Assembly (NCBI GenBank): GCA_946807835.1
Contig: OX327690.1
Location: 6,730,501-6,794,500 of the forward strand
DNA: 64,000 nt
Reading direction: 5' to 3'
Source: Ailanthus altissimus
Taxonomy: Eukaryota > Streptophyta > Magnoliopsida > Sapindales > Simaroubaceae
Position numbers and translations under genes: made by a program. Below are positions 47,100 to 59,880 of this stretch, one piece after another. Positions within the stretch are counted from its first letter, which is position 1. Each line of letters opens with the position of its first letter. Under the pieces are notes generated by a model. It made no database searches and had not been told where the DNA came from. It saw only the letters and a list, made by a program, of their open reading frames with translations.

Positions 47100-47640
47100 C
47101 CCTGAGGATCAAATAACCAAGCATATTCAAACATTGTATGTGCAAGCCAAACGTAACGGGATTTCATGCAAAAGGATCTTGACCAACAATGGATTTTGAG
47201 TCAACATTCAGCTTTCTTGAATGCTAAGAAAGCTCGGCATCAGTAAGGGTGATCTCGAACACTCTGAAGTTGTCATGACCAACTTTACTGGCTGCAAAAC
47301 TCTAGTTGACGAATTTATCACCCTTAAGGTAAGGGTCAGTCATATATAAAATGAGGAATCATTTTATGTAGTCAATGCTCTAAGCAACTACAAGGTACTT
47401 ATCGGTAGAGATTGGATCTATTCCAACAAGATATTTCCATCCACTTTGCATCAAATGATATTTCGATGGCAACCCAACAGGGTGATGGAAATAATTCACC
47501 CTATCCCAATCCATTCGAAGGTAATAAGCAAGTGTTGTCTGCAGCTTTATATTATCCCAATATCACTACCATCATGCTCAGACAAGATGAATTAGGGTAG
47601 GATAACTTGGACGTTTCCAAAAGAAATGCCCAAATAATCA
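47100..47640 (+). pseudogene. Gypsy protease remnant
   Basis: KRILTNNGF*VNIQLS near 47170 is the active-site region, with the catalytic Asp changed to Asn (TNNG versus IDNG). LRKLGISKGDLEHSEV, FYVVNALSNYKVLIGRDWI near 47370-47415 and FPSTLHQMIF follow, which is the conserved C-terminal part. Confidence 0.75.
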
Positions 47641-48830
47641 AGGGAGATTTAGCTCGTCCTACATCGATCAAGGCAGACCAATAACCTATTTACTTCGCTG
47701 ATGAATAAATCACTGTTCACCATGAAAGAATGCATCTACGAAGATGAGAATCAAGATTCGTAAGTTGGTCAAAGATTAAAATCAACCCCAACAAAGTTGA
47801 ACGATTATAATCCATAAAGCAAACTAAATAATTCAAACAATTACATGCTTGGTCGCCCATGTTAAAATTGAAAAAAGGCAAAGAAGTTAAATGGACCGCC
47901 CACCATCAGAAGGTATTTAAAAAAATCAAGAAATACTTGACCAATCCACCTATCATGGTGCCACATATACAAGGCTACCTCTTCTTCTTCATATCTCTAT
48001 TACCCATAAATAGATTGGCAGGTTGTTGACAGAAGAGCAGTACGAAAAAGCTGTATATTACTTTAGTAAAGTATTGAATGATGTCAAAATCAGATATATG
48101 ACAATTGAAAAGTTATGTTTAGCCTTGTATTTATCATGCTGCAAATTGAGGTATTACCTACTACCTTCAACAATTCAAGTAATCAACTATATGGATGTTA
48201 TTAAGTACCTAATGTCCAAGCCATTTTTAAGAAATCGGTTGAAAAAATGGGCAATCGCATTATCAAAATTTAGTTTGAAATAGGTTACATCAAAGGCAGT
48301 TAAAGGATAGATTTTGGCTAACTTCTTAGTCGATCATCCAACACCTTATGAATGCACAATTGAATATAAGATCAATATAACGAGCATCAGTTGGCAGTTC
48401 TAGTTTGACAGATCAAGACAAATCAAGCTGTAGGGCCAGGGATCGTCCTAGTATCTCTTATAGGGATAAAAATCAAAATGTCTTTTTTCTTGGACTTTCT
48501 ATGCACGAATAAACAAGTCAAGTATGAGGCGCTAATAATGGGCTTGAAATACTTGTCAAAATAGGGATTAAGGATATCGAAGTCAGGGGCGATTCATTAC
48601 TAGTAATCAAACAGGTAATCGAAGAATATTACTGTAAGGCAGATTTATTGATTTCATATTGTAACAAGGAAAAACACCTTATCCAAGTATTCAATTCTGC
48701 CTTAATTGAGTAGTCAGCAAAAATAAACAATGTTGAGGCCAACGATCTAGCAGAGGGTGCATTAGGGTTCAAACAGGCGATAGTTGAAATTCCTTTGATC
48801 TACAGATCGATAACATGTCTGCGCACTTCG
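47641..48830 (+). pseudogene. RT thumb/connection and RNase H remnant; RT palm missing
   Basis: After the protease the sequence goes, within about 140 bp, to KINPNKVERL (thumb) near 47780. The fingers, palm and YxDD box are gone. KWTAHHQKVFKKIKKYLTNP near 47890, then VYYFSKVLNDVKIRYMTIEK near 48050 and KWAIALSKFSLK near 48250 are the RT connection region. RNase H follows near 48380-48830 (a VKYEALIMGLK-like segment, VRGDSLLVIKQ and EANDLAEGAL). It cannot act as RT. Confidence 0.75.
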
Positions 48831-49029
48831 AGGTTACCAGGTCAGTTTATCATATAGGTCAATTTGAATGAGGATTAGAGGAATGGCTTAATCGCCTATA
48901 TGAAGAACCCAAGCGAACAAGCCAACTGAAGAGCTAGAATCATTATGCCTAAGTTTACACTCTTTGTAGGAGAATTATTCAGGAGAGCCCCCCACCCCCC
49001 CCGAGGTAAATTATTAAGATGTATTGACC

Positions 49030-49860
49030 TAAAAGTATCAATACTAGATATAGTCGAGGTTCATGAAGGGTTAGCCTGAGCTCACCTCAGTAGCTGATTA
49101 ATAAAGAAAGCGATATTAAAAATTAGATTTTGGTGGCTGACTATGGGACGTGACTACCACAGTTATGCTACAAGTTGTCAAGAATGCCAAAAGTATGGGC
49201 CAATACAGATTGTTCTAGCTCAAGAAATGTATACGATAATTAGACCTTGGCCATTTAAAGGATGGGCTATGAACATTATTAGAAAAATATATCCCTCTTG
49301 GTCAAAGCAACACGTATTCATCCTTGTAGCGATCGATTATTTCACTAAGTGGGTGGAGGTTGTCCGATTGAAGACAGTTAATCAACAATTGGTCATAAAA
49401 TTCATAAAGGAGAATTATTTATAGACATGGTCTCTATGAATCTATTACGACCGACCAGAGAATGATCTTTACAAAAGAAGAGATTGTAAATTTCTTGAAA
49501 GAATTCAGCTTCAAATTAATTCATAGCACCTTTTACTATGCGTAATCAAATGGTTAGGCTAAGTCAATAAATAAAGCCATCATCCAAACATTGAAAAAGA
49601 CGATCTTAGACAGTTTAAGGACATGGCATGAGAAATTGCAAGAAGTGTTGTAGGTAAATAGGGTTAGCCCAAAACCGCCATTGGTACCTCACCCTATTAG
49701 CTAGTGTATAGGCACGAAGCCATGGTCCTATTAGAACTAATTGAAAGAGCTGTGCGATGGCGATTTCAAAGTGATCTAGATCCTAAGCAGTATCAAAATG
49801 CCATGATTGAAGAGACAGATGAATTGGATGAGCATTGTCTCAAAGCCCAAAATCACCTTG
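49030..49860 (+). pseudogene. Gypsy integrase remnant
   Basis: Open segment 49143-49424: HSYATSCQECQKYGP (zinc finger), GWAMNIIRKIYPSWSKQH and FILVAIDYFTKWVEV. The first catalytic Asp (AMD in relatives, AID in Tat element 1) is Asn here (AMN). The rest of the core follows with frameshifts and the tail RAVRWRFQSDLD near 49760. Confidence 0.75.
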
Positions 49861-50427
49861 AAATCTAGAAAAAAAAATTGGTTGAGAAAGCTTATTAAAA
49901 AAGGTCAAGATCAAAACCTTCAATCAACACGACCTCGCATAGAAGGTCTTTACAGGAGAAGAGATTGTCAATTTATAAAAAGAATTCAGCTTCAAATTAA
50001 TTCACAACACTCTTTACTACACGTAATCAAATGGTTAGGCTGAGTCAACAAATAAAGACATCATCCAAACATTGAAAAAGGCGATCTCAGACAGTCCAAG
50101 GACATGGCATGAGAAATTTCAAGAGGTTTAGGCAAATAGAGTTATCCGAAAGACCGCCATTGGTACCTTACTCTATCAGCTAGTGTATGAGCACAAAGCC
50201 ATGGTCCCATTAAAACTAGATGAAAGAGCTGTACGATGGAAATTTCAAAGTGATCTAGATTCTGAGTAGTATCAAAACGCCATGATTGAAAAGATGGATT
50301 AATTGGATGAGCATTGCCTCAAAGCCCTAAAATCACCTTGAAATTCAAAAAACAAAAGGTCGAGAAAGCCTATTAAAAAGGTCAAGATCAAAACCTTCAG
50401 TCAACATGGCCTTGTCGATTCAAGTTT
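49466..50427 (+). repeat. 481-bp tandem duplication of integrase core
   Basis: TCTTTACARRAGAAGAGATTG begins at 49466 and at 49947, and both units run to GGTCAAGATCAAAACCTTCA. They cover the second half of the integrase core and its C-terminus. Confidence 0.88.
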
Positions 50428-50700
50428 TTGGTTCAATAATATTGCGTATTGGTCGACTTTATAAATAACACATGTAAATTGAACAAATAATTCAAAAAGA
50501 TAATATTCATTCATAAAACTTACAAGAGGGCTATTTTTAATAATTACATTTTTTCTATAATTGAAATAAAATCGACTATGCTCAAATCGACCGCCTTTAT
50601 GTTTACTTCAGCTTTGGGAACAAAAGCATCCTTCAGCTTCAGCATCATTTTTAGTTCGCTCTTCTTTGGGCACATGATGTGATATTTCTATATCTTAAAA

Positions 50701-53700
50701 TTAAGTGCAAGTATACACTATCGTATGCAAGTAATAAAAAGACTAAATAAGTCGGATGTCGAACCCACATGGATAATTTCTTATTTTTAACCAATTACGA
50801 AAATGATATCTTCTTAATAATTATTCAGATAAATAAAAATCTAAGAATGAATGTAGAAAATATAAAGGCAAAAACACAATGCAAAGAGATTTAAGTGATA
50901 GCAATATAGAGAAAACCTAGGATTAATACTATCCTTCAATATACTTTTTAATGATTAACCTTCTAATATTTAACTCCCTTAATCTTTTTTATTGATCAAG
51001 ACACTAATGTATTCACAAGCCTCTTCCAAGGTCATGCAAGTATACCTTAATTTACCAAATACCTATATTCATATGGCACTTATAATAAATTAAGATTAAT
51101 TAAAATTAAGTCTTATTTATCATACATGCCAATTAGGTATATTCCTTGTTGGGTTATGGGGTACAAATTAGCTAGGGTGCTTGCATGTGAGTTGTGTTCA
51201 TCATACTAACAATATACATATCTCATACATACATGTGCACAGCGAAAGATTATATACAATGAACACAGAAAATAACATTTGATTAAATGAAAATTCGAGA
51301 TTGAGAAAATATCACCAATGAAGCCTTTGGATTAATTTTCTTTGAAGTCCACCATGAAATGAATCTTTGATCAATCTTAGCAATCAACAAGGGTGGGTTT
51401 GATTGTCTAGAATGGCAGCATCTTAATCCAGCATATATGTTTAACTCTTAAACATTTTTTAAAGTAAAACAATTTAACTTAATCAAATTTGTTTTTCCTT
51501 TTATTCAACTCTTGAATAAATAAAACAAATCTTATTTTTAGTTATTATATTTAGTAACCATTTATCTAGTTTGTTTTGTTGTTCTAACACTTAAAATACA
51601 AAACAAACAATTTCAATTTCTCAAATTGAATTGGCTCCCAAAATACAAAACCTAAAATCTAAAACATTTTCAAAACTTAATGATTTTCAATTTCATTTCA
51701 TTTTATATACTAATGCATAAATTCCAAACTAATTTGAATTTCATTTGCATTTCATTTGACTTAACCTAACCTTAGTTAATATTTAACCATAGTTAGATTA
51801 TTTTAACTTAACCTTTAAGTTAATAAATATTTAATTAATTTAACCATAGTTAACTAACTTAACCATGGTTAGGTTAACCTTTACTTAACCTTTAAGTAAG
51901 GTTAACTTAACTTGACCATTTGGTTAACTTTTAACCTTAGTTAAGTTAAATCATTTATTTAACAATTAAATAAATAAATATTTATTTTTATTATTTAACA
52001 ATTAAATAATCATAAAGTGAAATTACTTTTATATCCTTACTAGGTTATCAAGTTAACCTAAAGTGGGTCCTACCATTTAACCATATTTTTTAGTTAACGT
52101 AACCTTAGTAATTGCTGAATTATACTGTATTGAACAATTCAATACGGTACACTGCCTAAGTGCTCAAAGAGTACATTTCATATTGGGACTCTCTAGATCC
52201 ACACCCGATTTGTCAAATGAAACTATTCCATTAATTCGTAATCGATGCCCCACGCACACGTTATGAATATTACAAATCAGCGTGTTAGACCATACAAGTT
52301 AAGGTCATAACGTATACGTATAATCCTTCCATCATTTATATCCTGGATGTGCGGGGATATAGATCAACACCATCAAATCCCCATTTGCTCATCCAATAAT
52401 CTTATCTCCAGATTCGTATCTCGATAAACAATATACGCAAACACTTTTGCTATAATGTTTAACCCTGTGGGAAACTCTTTTCCCTGATTTATGCTTGTGG
52501 CCACAAGATTTTATGAAATACAATCTCGGAGCATCGGATATACAACTTACCTACGTAAGCTGATGGATCCCTTATTTACGTACACCGGACTCCATGAGCA
52601 TCGGACCATACCCAGCGACACATAGTGGTCAGACCATGAAAGGTCTCTGACATATGTGAAACCAAAGCATGATGGATCACTCACAAGACCACCGTGGCGC
52701 TCAGGTCAAAGGACCATGATTACTACTCAACTCGAAAGGACCTTCCTTTGACGGTTTCATAGGATATCTATTGGGGTCCTCATGAGTCTATTCAGTATCC
52801 AGTCCTGACTGGATACCCGCATGCCTATACAAGCTCTAAGCTCACGGTCAGCTAAGAACAACCATCTGAACTAGTCAGATATAGATATACACTAATCTAT
52901 ATATTGTGAATTCACCGATAGACCTGCATTGGTGATCATAGATTAGGAACATTATATTTGAGACATACTTACATAATGATATTTCTTAGCACCTATTGTA
53001 ACTATTTGCAACTATATCATTATAAGTATACTCTCAGGTCTTTGTCTCATTATAGACAAAGTTCTAACTCTTTAGACCTCGCTGACTCTTATAAACTGAT
53101 AACTATTAACAATGCTAACTATTAGCATTTATAACTCTCAGCTTTGATAACTATTAGTTCTGGTCTAAACTCCTTTAAACCAGATCTGAACTATTTCAGA
53201 TCATACAATGTCTGTAATGTTACAAGTATTTTACCATATTAATATGATGTTAACAATTTTTATTCGAAATGTTTATTGTATAAATATTAACATTTAATAT
53301 TCATACAATATTGGAATGGCACGTGAGCACTAGCTCCAACATTCCTATCCTAAATTGAAACTTGCATATGCAACATTGAATGTTGCTCTACAATCATGCA
53401 TCAAATTACCTAGGTCTAAATATTATGATTCCTCTTTCGAGTTTATCAATAATATTACCAACTCATTCACTATATATTGGCCAGATATATTGAAGCATTA
53501 AGATCAAGTAATTTGAATATCAAAGAACTAAGTTTATTAAATATTCAAAAGATATGGCAATTAAGCACACATATTGAGTTCAAGTATTAACCCTAAAAAA
53601 TAAGTTTAGCTCATGGCTACAAGAGAACAGCAGTAAAAATAATAATAAATCATGATACAATTAATGGCGAACCGATATAGACATCGAAATTGCTCTTAAT

Positions 53701-54291
53701 TGCGCTGCCTAAAATATTCTTGATGCCGAAGAACACCTTGAATCCCTCTCTAAGGTTGCTTCAATTAAACTCATATTGCTCTTCAAGACTCATGCACTGT
53801 ATTCTTGGTTTTCTTGAATGCTCTAGGTTTGTCTTGGATTGCTCTTGAAGGCTAGGAATAAGTGACTTTTTATAAGGATTGATATAAGCTTGAAAATCTC
53901 AATTCTCGTTGGACTAGGACTCGCGCTACTGCTGGGGTGCTATGAAGTTGTCGCTGAGGCAAAATGTGAAAAAGGCTTCACCGCTGGAGCAGTGGGTTAT
54001 GGCGCTGGGGCTCTGACCTATCGCTGGCGCGGTGACTTTTTGGCACGGGGGCGCTAGATGCGACTTAAACAGGTCATTTTTCTTATTTCGATCACTATTC
54101 CAGAGCTGGGGCGATAATCCTCGTGGCCTTGGGGCGATGGACACATACTTTGAAAACTTTGTATTCTTTAAATTTTATTCAAGTCCCTATAAATAACAAT
54201 AATGCACATAAATAGCCATTTATTATCATAAAATCAATAAAATATCAAGAATAAAAACATAAGAAAATATATAATAATTTTGCCCTTATCA
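50701..54291 (-). repeat. Solo-LTR-like insertion, gypsy type (copy 2), itself interrupted
   Basis: TTAAGTGCAAG...CCTTATCA; without the nested LTR (51147-53341 plus one TSD) about 1.39 kb, similar throughout to 6805-8111. GC-rich block at 53925-54135. No TSD was found. It interrupts the antisense ORF, whose frame resumes on the other side. Confidence 0.65.
51147..53341 (-). repeat. 2.2-kb solo LTR of Angela-like Copia family, TSD TTCCT
   Basis: The plus strand begins TGTTGGGTTATGG and ends CTAGCTCCAACA. TTCCT flanks it (51142-51146 and 53342-53346). The uninterrupted relative at 7255-7265 shows the empty site. Related to 24231-26935 and 58881-61312. Confidence 0.9.
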
Positions 54292-57219
54292 GCATAGCTT
54301 TAGGACTTTCTTCCATAGATCTAAAGAGCAAGTCGTTCTCTCCATGACCTCCTTCTTGAGCTTAGCCATTGCGCTCTCTAGGTATATTTTTCGCCGTACT
54401 GCCCGACTTTCATCCTCAAGTCTTTGGATTTCAGACATTAACTTGACCTCCATACGATTTTCTGATGCCTTATGCACTGCTTCATTCTCGGCCTATTTAA
54501 TGATATTTCTGGCTGATTACTTCTTCTTGGTAATTGAAGTGAAGGAAGCTGCAAAATCATCAAGTTGCATCTTCGAGCCTACCAATATAGTCATCTATAA
54601 TGTTGTGAGAAAGAAACTTTAGCTTCCTGTTTACTTTAAGTACTTCGCGATCGTCCATCAGCAAATCGGATAGACCATCCTTTAGCCCTTTAAGTTCATC
54701 AATTGCTTTTCGAACTTCATCTTGGGTTATTGAGGGGCAAGCCAGAGAAAAAAATGTAGAAGGATCATTGACCAATTCTTTGTTGTTACTAGATGAGCCC
54801 ACAATTAGGGCCAATAAGACGTTAAGTGCAGAGGTTGCAGCATCTAATAATGGTTTCTTCAGAGCTAGCTTCTAAAAGGGTTGAAGTCGAGAAGCTTGGG
54901 GAATTTAGGGTGATTACATCCCCGAGGCAGGATCTTGACTGGGAGCAGGAGGAACCTTAGATGATGCTTGCATTGATAGCAGTCGAAGATTGGCTAAGAG
55001 ATGTCAGCCACTCGATAGGAGCCTCGAAAAAAAGAAGTAGCCGATTCTGATAGGGTCTTCGAACTGACAATTTTTATTTTTGCCAATTTTTTAGCAGTCG
55101 TCTACACAAAGGGAATGTTAATAAAACCACTACCAAGTCATATAAAAAAAATAATTATACATAGTAGGGCGATTCCCTTACCTTGACATGCTTCTTAAGA
55201 GGGGCCAACTCTTCCCTTACATTTGCTAGCGGGACGTTCAGACTGGTTAGAATTGCTTATACAAAACAAATAGAGAAATCACTATCAGATAAGGGATTAT
55301 AGTCCAAAAACAAGCATAAAGTTTACCTTAAAATGAATAATTGCCGACCATTGATACGAGTACAAGATCTAAAGTGGCTTAAAATAGTTGAATAAATAGT
55401 ATCTAGTCCATGTCGGCTGATTTGTTCTCTTTCCAAAAATGTGACCTACTATGTTAAATTTTGCAGATGAGATCGACAGTCTTGGGTTCACAAAGGGTTG
55501 CTCAAAGAACACCTCACTGAGCTGTGGGCCACCTTCACAAACTCATTTGGTTTGGCAAACAATAGCCTTTCAATTATGTTTTAAGACTAATTATCTCTTT
55601 CTTTGGTGACTAATTTCTTTCATTTCATCTAATTTATTACATAAATTTAATGTTAAATATTTTTCAAAATTTAAAATCTCTTCGATGAGCTTACCCTGTG
55701 ATGTGGTCGATCGACCTACACAGCATCAGCAATACCAGTGTCAGCTACAAAATTGTGTAAAGAAAAAATATAGTCTAAAGGCGTTATAAAATAATGGGCG
55801 ACCAGTTCTTCCCAATATTCAGTAAAGATTCAACTCGACTAGGGGAGACAGGAAGATCGATTTTTTTGAAGGGGCTTTTGGAGTTTATTGTCTCTTAAAC
55901 AAAGTTAAGATTTCTAAAAGCTATATGGGATCCAAACTTTTGGTTGGCTGAAAAAAGATTGGGGTGGAGGATGGCCTGTACAAGCCCAAATTGGCGACTT
56001 TACTACTGAGGATGGTAAGTCTCAGTGCCACACTTATTATTATTACTGGCAGCAATAACAACTTCATGGTGAAGATCCTTAGCAGTGAGGCAAGCGACCC
56101 AAGATTAGTACTAGTAGATATCAGAGTCTTCCAAAAAGGATGGATCTTGATAAACTTGATGAGTCCATTTAAGTCCAAAAAGGGTTGGCTTAAGGTGACA
56201 AAACAAAGAATCATCTAAAGAAATGGTTGAGTAGAAGAAAGAAAAAATCATATCAAAATCCCCTCGGTCGATTTGACATTGTATTAGCGATGGGGCATAA
56301 CAACGGAATTGTGAAAAATATGCAGCAATCCAAAAATACAAAATCCAAAGGGGACCACTTGCATTTGGAAAAGTATCTTCACTCTTACTCGAGACAATTT
56401 CGAATAAACTCCTATAAAGATAGGAAAGAAGGAATGGCCCTAAAGCTAGTTTGATGCCATTAAAAGTGAAAATTGCCACCTTCAAGTATTCCCTTGTTAT
56501 TTTTTGTGAAGGTTGGCAAAGGGCATACTTACTCAGCAGAAATGCAAGAAGGCGATATGTTTTACCGCTAGAGGGAGTGGCCAATTTCTCTTTGAAGCAA
56601 GTTATAAAATTTTCAAAACTAGCTTCTGATCTAGTATAATAGAGGTCGACAGAATTCATTTAAAGATCAGCACTAATATCGACCCCATGGATGAAGATAT
56701 TAAACAAAAATGGCAAGATCATATAAGGTAAAAGTTATAAAGTCGAACTTAAAGTAAAAGACATTTAAAGCTCTATGCCAGAATAAAAGAGTGGCTGAAA
56801 TCAATCTATTATGCAAATGATTTATGATACCTTGAAAGTTGGATTAAGTTAAAAACCTCAATCGACTTCCATATAGATTTGAAATGGGATTCAAGATGAT
56901 TTAACCAATCTACATAATCATTGGACGATCTCAGCCAAGATCTATTAAATTTAGAGGACGACTAGATAGACATATTGTGGGGTTGGTTAAACCTAAATGG
57001 GTCATTTTGGTGAGTAGAAAAATAATTGAAGTGTGGAGAAATTACATGAATATTGCAAGGGCCTAAAATGTATTGGGAAGTGTTGACTTTATAAGATAAT
57101 ACCTTATAAATGACTTGGTCATCGACCTGTTTGAATTTGGTAAATAGGTCTAGAGGTGTTTGTTGAGCCTCTGTCAACTTGGATTTCTTGGAACATGAAG
57201 AAGTTAATTTAGATGCCAT

Positions 57220-58384
57220 TACAATAACCATAAAATAAAGTGAAGAACAGGGGTGGTAAGTAAAAAGGGAAGTAATTCAGATAAAAAAAAGTTAAAATGT
57301 TATGAAGTTTTACCTTAAAGGTGAATGTAGATCGCAATGGAGGTCAAAGAACACTTGAGAGTTTTTACTTAGCAAATTTTGAGTGAGAGAGTGCTTGAGA
57401 GTTGGATGAAGTAAAAATGAGAGTTTACCCCTTTTTATAATGGCCCAAAGGCGGTTAAAGTGAAAAGTTGTGCCTTAACAGTTGTGAATTAATGAGCTTT
57501 TAAGAACGGACCATTTAAATTGGTTATTGGCATTAAATGACAACAGTCAAAAAATGAAGTGTCATGGGACACATTAAATGAGCGATTAAAGGAGAAAGAC
57601 CGGTTGAAAAGCTTTCAAATGCTAGAAAATTAGGAGGAAATGTGATCTTGAGAGCAATTAGGTATTGGTCGGTTGGTTAAAATTTTAATAATAAATTATC
57701 TTGAAGTATTCTCAACTTAAGAAAATGAATATTCACGGAAAGCAGATGATTTTAAAGGCTTCAGAGTTTATGGTTGGGACAGTTATACAAGGTGGCTAGT
57801 AGAATGAACATTGAGCTAATTTAAAAGTCATAAGATGGTCAACCTAAGAATTTAGTTTTGGCATAACTACAAAGGAATGTCTGTAGAGGTCAGACTGATT
57901 AACACTAAATAATTAAACTATCCTTCAAAGCGAGGCCAAATGAATTTTACAAGCAAACAAAAGAATTTAAAGCATTAAAAATAGTCGATATAGTAAGATA
58001 TTTAGAAGGTTAGATGATATCTCATGAGCAGAATTGGTCTGAGGCGATCCAGCCATGTTATTGGGTGATCTAGTCGACTAGTTATATAAACAAAGACTAG
58101 GAAACTTTAGATAAAATGATAAAGGTGATTCTGCAGTTATGGATATCAAGAAAATGCCAGGGCGATTTACAAGAATAGATCAAATGAGTAGGCACTTTTT
58201 AATGGGCTGAGGCAATCTAGAAGATTTAGTAAGAAGATTTGAAAGATGATGATTGGAGATTGAGCAATGTTAGAATTAGTCATAGGCAATTATGAAGTCT
58301 TAGGTTAGGAGCGGGCAATTTAGGCTGGCTGAAGTGTTGCAAGCCTCAACAAAAATATATTTTTGATCGATTTACAAGGTGCAT
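57220..58384 (-). other. Upstream region of antisense ORF 2
   Basis: No coding domain. On the minus strand it holds the leader of the antisense ORF, with similarity to positions 1-240 of the first Tat element, including a GGTAAAA donor-like site near 57313. The 3' LTR of the Tat element follows. Confidence 0.55.
57432..57439 (-). promoter_or_regulatory. Candidate TATA box of antisense ORF 2
   Basis: TATAAAAA followed by GGGG, about 215 nt before the ATG of the antisense ORF, and on its strand. Confidence 0.45.
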
Positions 58385-58880
58385 TATTGACACGGGGCCA
58401 AAAGGTGCTTAATGGGATTTTCTAGTTTAAGGTTTTGGGCTTAATTAAGTATCGTAACTTATTTAGAAATTTGTATATAATAGGAAGTTTTAATATATTA
58501 GGATTCTATTCCTTGTAAAATTAGGCTTTATATAGGGTTTTAAAGCATATAAATGGACTTGATTTTTCATTCTAAGGATTATCAGTAATTTAATACACAT
58601 AACTCACACAAGCTTTTCACATTTTTATCTTGCTTTTGTTCAACCCAGGACCCCGTGTCCTTACTTATTGACAAATACCCAGTCCCGTTGATAGAGCTTC
58701 ACTTGTCCTTTTCTGTGAAAAATCCAAGCTCTGCTACACACTTACTGCACCGCAGCCTAAGTCTAGTAATAAATCTCGTTTACTATTTTCTAGCCCAAGT
58801 TTAGTGATAAACATCGCTTGCTGGTAAAAAAAAAACCCTTAAAGTCTCGATTTCTTTTGAATCCAATGTGACCTCTGTCT
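58385..58880 (+). repeat. 3' LTR of Tat element 2, truncated
   Basis: TATTGACACGGGG (TG changed to TA) to GACCTCTGTCT. It matches 44368-44846 and stops where the Copia LTR begins, so the last 46 or so bases are missing. No clear polypurine tract seen before it. Confidence 0.8.
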
Positions 58881-58949
58881 TGTAAGAGTGTGTGGAACTC
58901 ACCAACTCCTTGATCTACCAGCTGGATGACACCTCAGAGTCACTAGCGT

Positions 58950-59095
58950 CCCAACACACAATTCTCAGGTTATCTGCGCCCCCAAGGATTCGAACCCCTG
59001 ATGGGTATAAGGACGAACCTCTAAAGGCCTACATATAGATGGGGGCGGGGGTTTGAATCCTTGGGGGCACAGGTAACCTGAGCTGGTTGTGTGGG
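58950..59095. repeat. Inverted repeat with Pol III B-box-like cores
   Basis: Arms 58950-58998 and 59048-59095 pair imperfectly over about 48 bp around a 49-bp loop. Each arm has a B-box-like core, GGTTCGAATCC on the minus strand near 58985-58995 and GGTTTGAATCC on the plus strand near 59050-59060. No A box or tRNA cloverleaf is apparent. May be two tRNA-derived SINE pieces head to head. Confidence 0.6.
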
Positions 59096-59639
59096 TGCGC
59101 CAGTGCCTGACTAGTGGGGGATGGTGATCCCGGTACTAGTTGGACTAAAGGGTTAGTGGGCCCCACATAGTCTAGCGAAAGCGTGAAACTTGCAATAAAC
59201 ATAATAAATAAAATATATTAATCGCATTAATATATTCATAGGGTAAAGAACTCACCTCAACATGTAACGTCATACATGTAATTTTTCAGAGTCTGCATGG
59301 AGATCAATTTGGGGGCAGTTCTAGTTACCAACACGGTGGGTTTGATAAGCTAGAACAGCAACCTTATACGCAACACTGGGTTTAACTCTTAAACCTCAAA
59401 ATAGTTGGGTATGTATTTTTCATCATTTTATCCAAAAGGATAAGAAATGGAGAATTTGAAGAATCCACCATTGCTTTAATTGGAAGTATAGAGAAAAATG
59501 AAATAATTTCATTTTTTCCTTTTTTCTCTTCTTCCCGACGGTTTCTTCCTTCTTCTTCTTCTTTTCCTTTCTTTCTACTTTCTCTTTTCTCTATTTCTTT
59601 CTCCATTCTCGACAAAACACACCTTTTTTTTCTTATTCA

Positions 59640-59880
59640 AAACACATCTTTCTCTCTTTATATATATAAAATAAAATAATCATATAATATATTATATAAT
59701 ATAAATTATAATAAAATATATAATATAATATAATATTATATATTAATGGATGCCAACTATATAACACTAATAAATAAAATATTAATATATATAAAATATC
59801 ATATAATAAAAAATATATATAATATAAAAATATATAACATAATAAAATAATATAATATAATAATATATTATATAATAATT
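59640..59880. repeat. AT-only low-complexity tract in LTR
   Basis: Irregular TATAATA repeats over about 240 bp in the Copia LTR, next to a CT-rich tract at 59517-59625. Confidence 0.8.

Larger units (their letters stand above)
50544..57219 (-). pseudogene. Antisense ORF of Tat element 2, plant-mobile-domain-like
   Basis: ATG at 57219-57217 (MASKLTSSCSKKSK); stop at 50546-50544 after SIIEKM. It is interrupted by nested LTRs (50701-54291). Near 56860 WLNHLESHFKSIWKSIEVF is followed by NLIQLSRY, the same pattern as in the first Tat element and like plant mobile domain proteins. Longer open parts at 56111-56659 and 55921-56214. A Lys/Glu-rich stretch lies near 54480-54290 (RLEDESRAVRRK; MAKLKKEVMER), possibly coiled coil. 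C-terminal residues match copy 1. Confidence 0.6.
44368..58880 (+). mobile_element. Second Tat-like Ty3/Gypsy retrotransposon, RT palm deleted
   Basis: 5' LTR, primer site, gag, protease, RT thumb/RNase H and integrase on the plus strand, then an antisense ORF on the minus strand and a 3' LTR at 58385-58880. Proteins match those of Tat element 1 but LTRs differ in their 5' part. Nested LTR insertions (50701-54291 containing 51147-53341) lie in the antisense ORF. The 3' LTR is cut by the Copia at 58881. Inserted in copy B of the duplicated segment. Confidence 0.85.

Noticed and set aside
58985..59060. tRNA gene, because of GGTTCGAATCC
   Set aside because: Only a B-box-like core; no acceptor stem, A box or cloverleaf found around it.
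59640..59880. Satellite or centromeric repeat
   Set aside because: Irregular TATAATA words without a fixed period, confined to one LTR.
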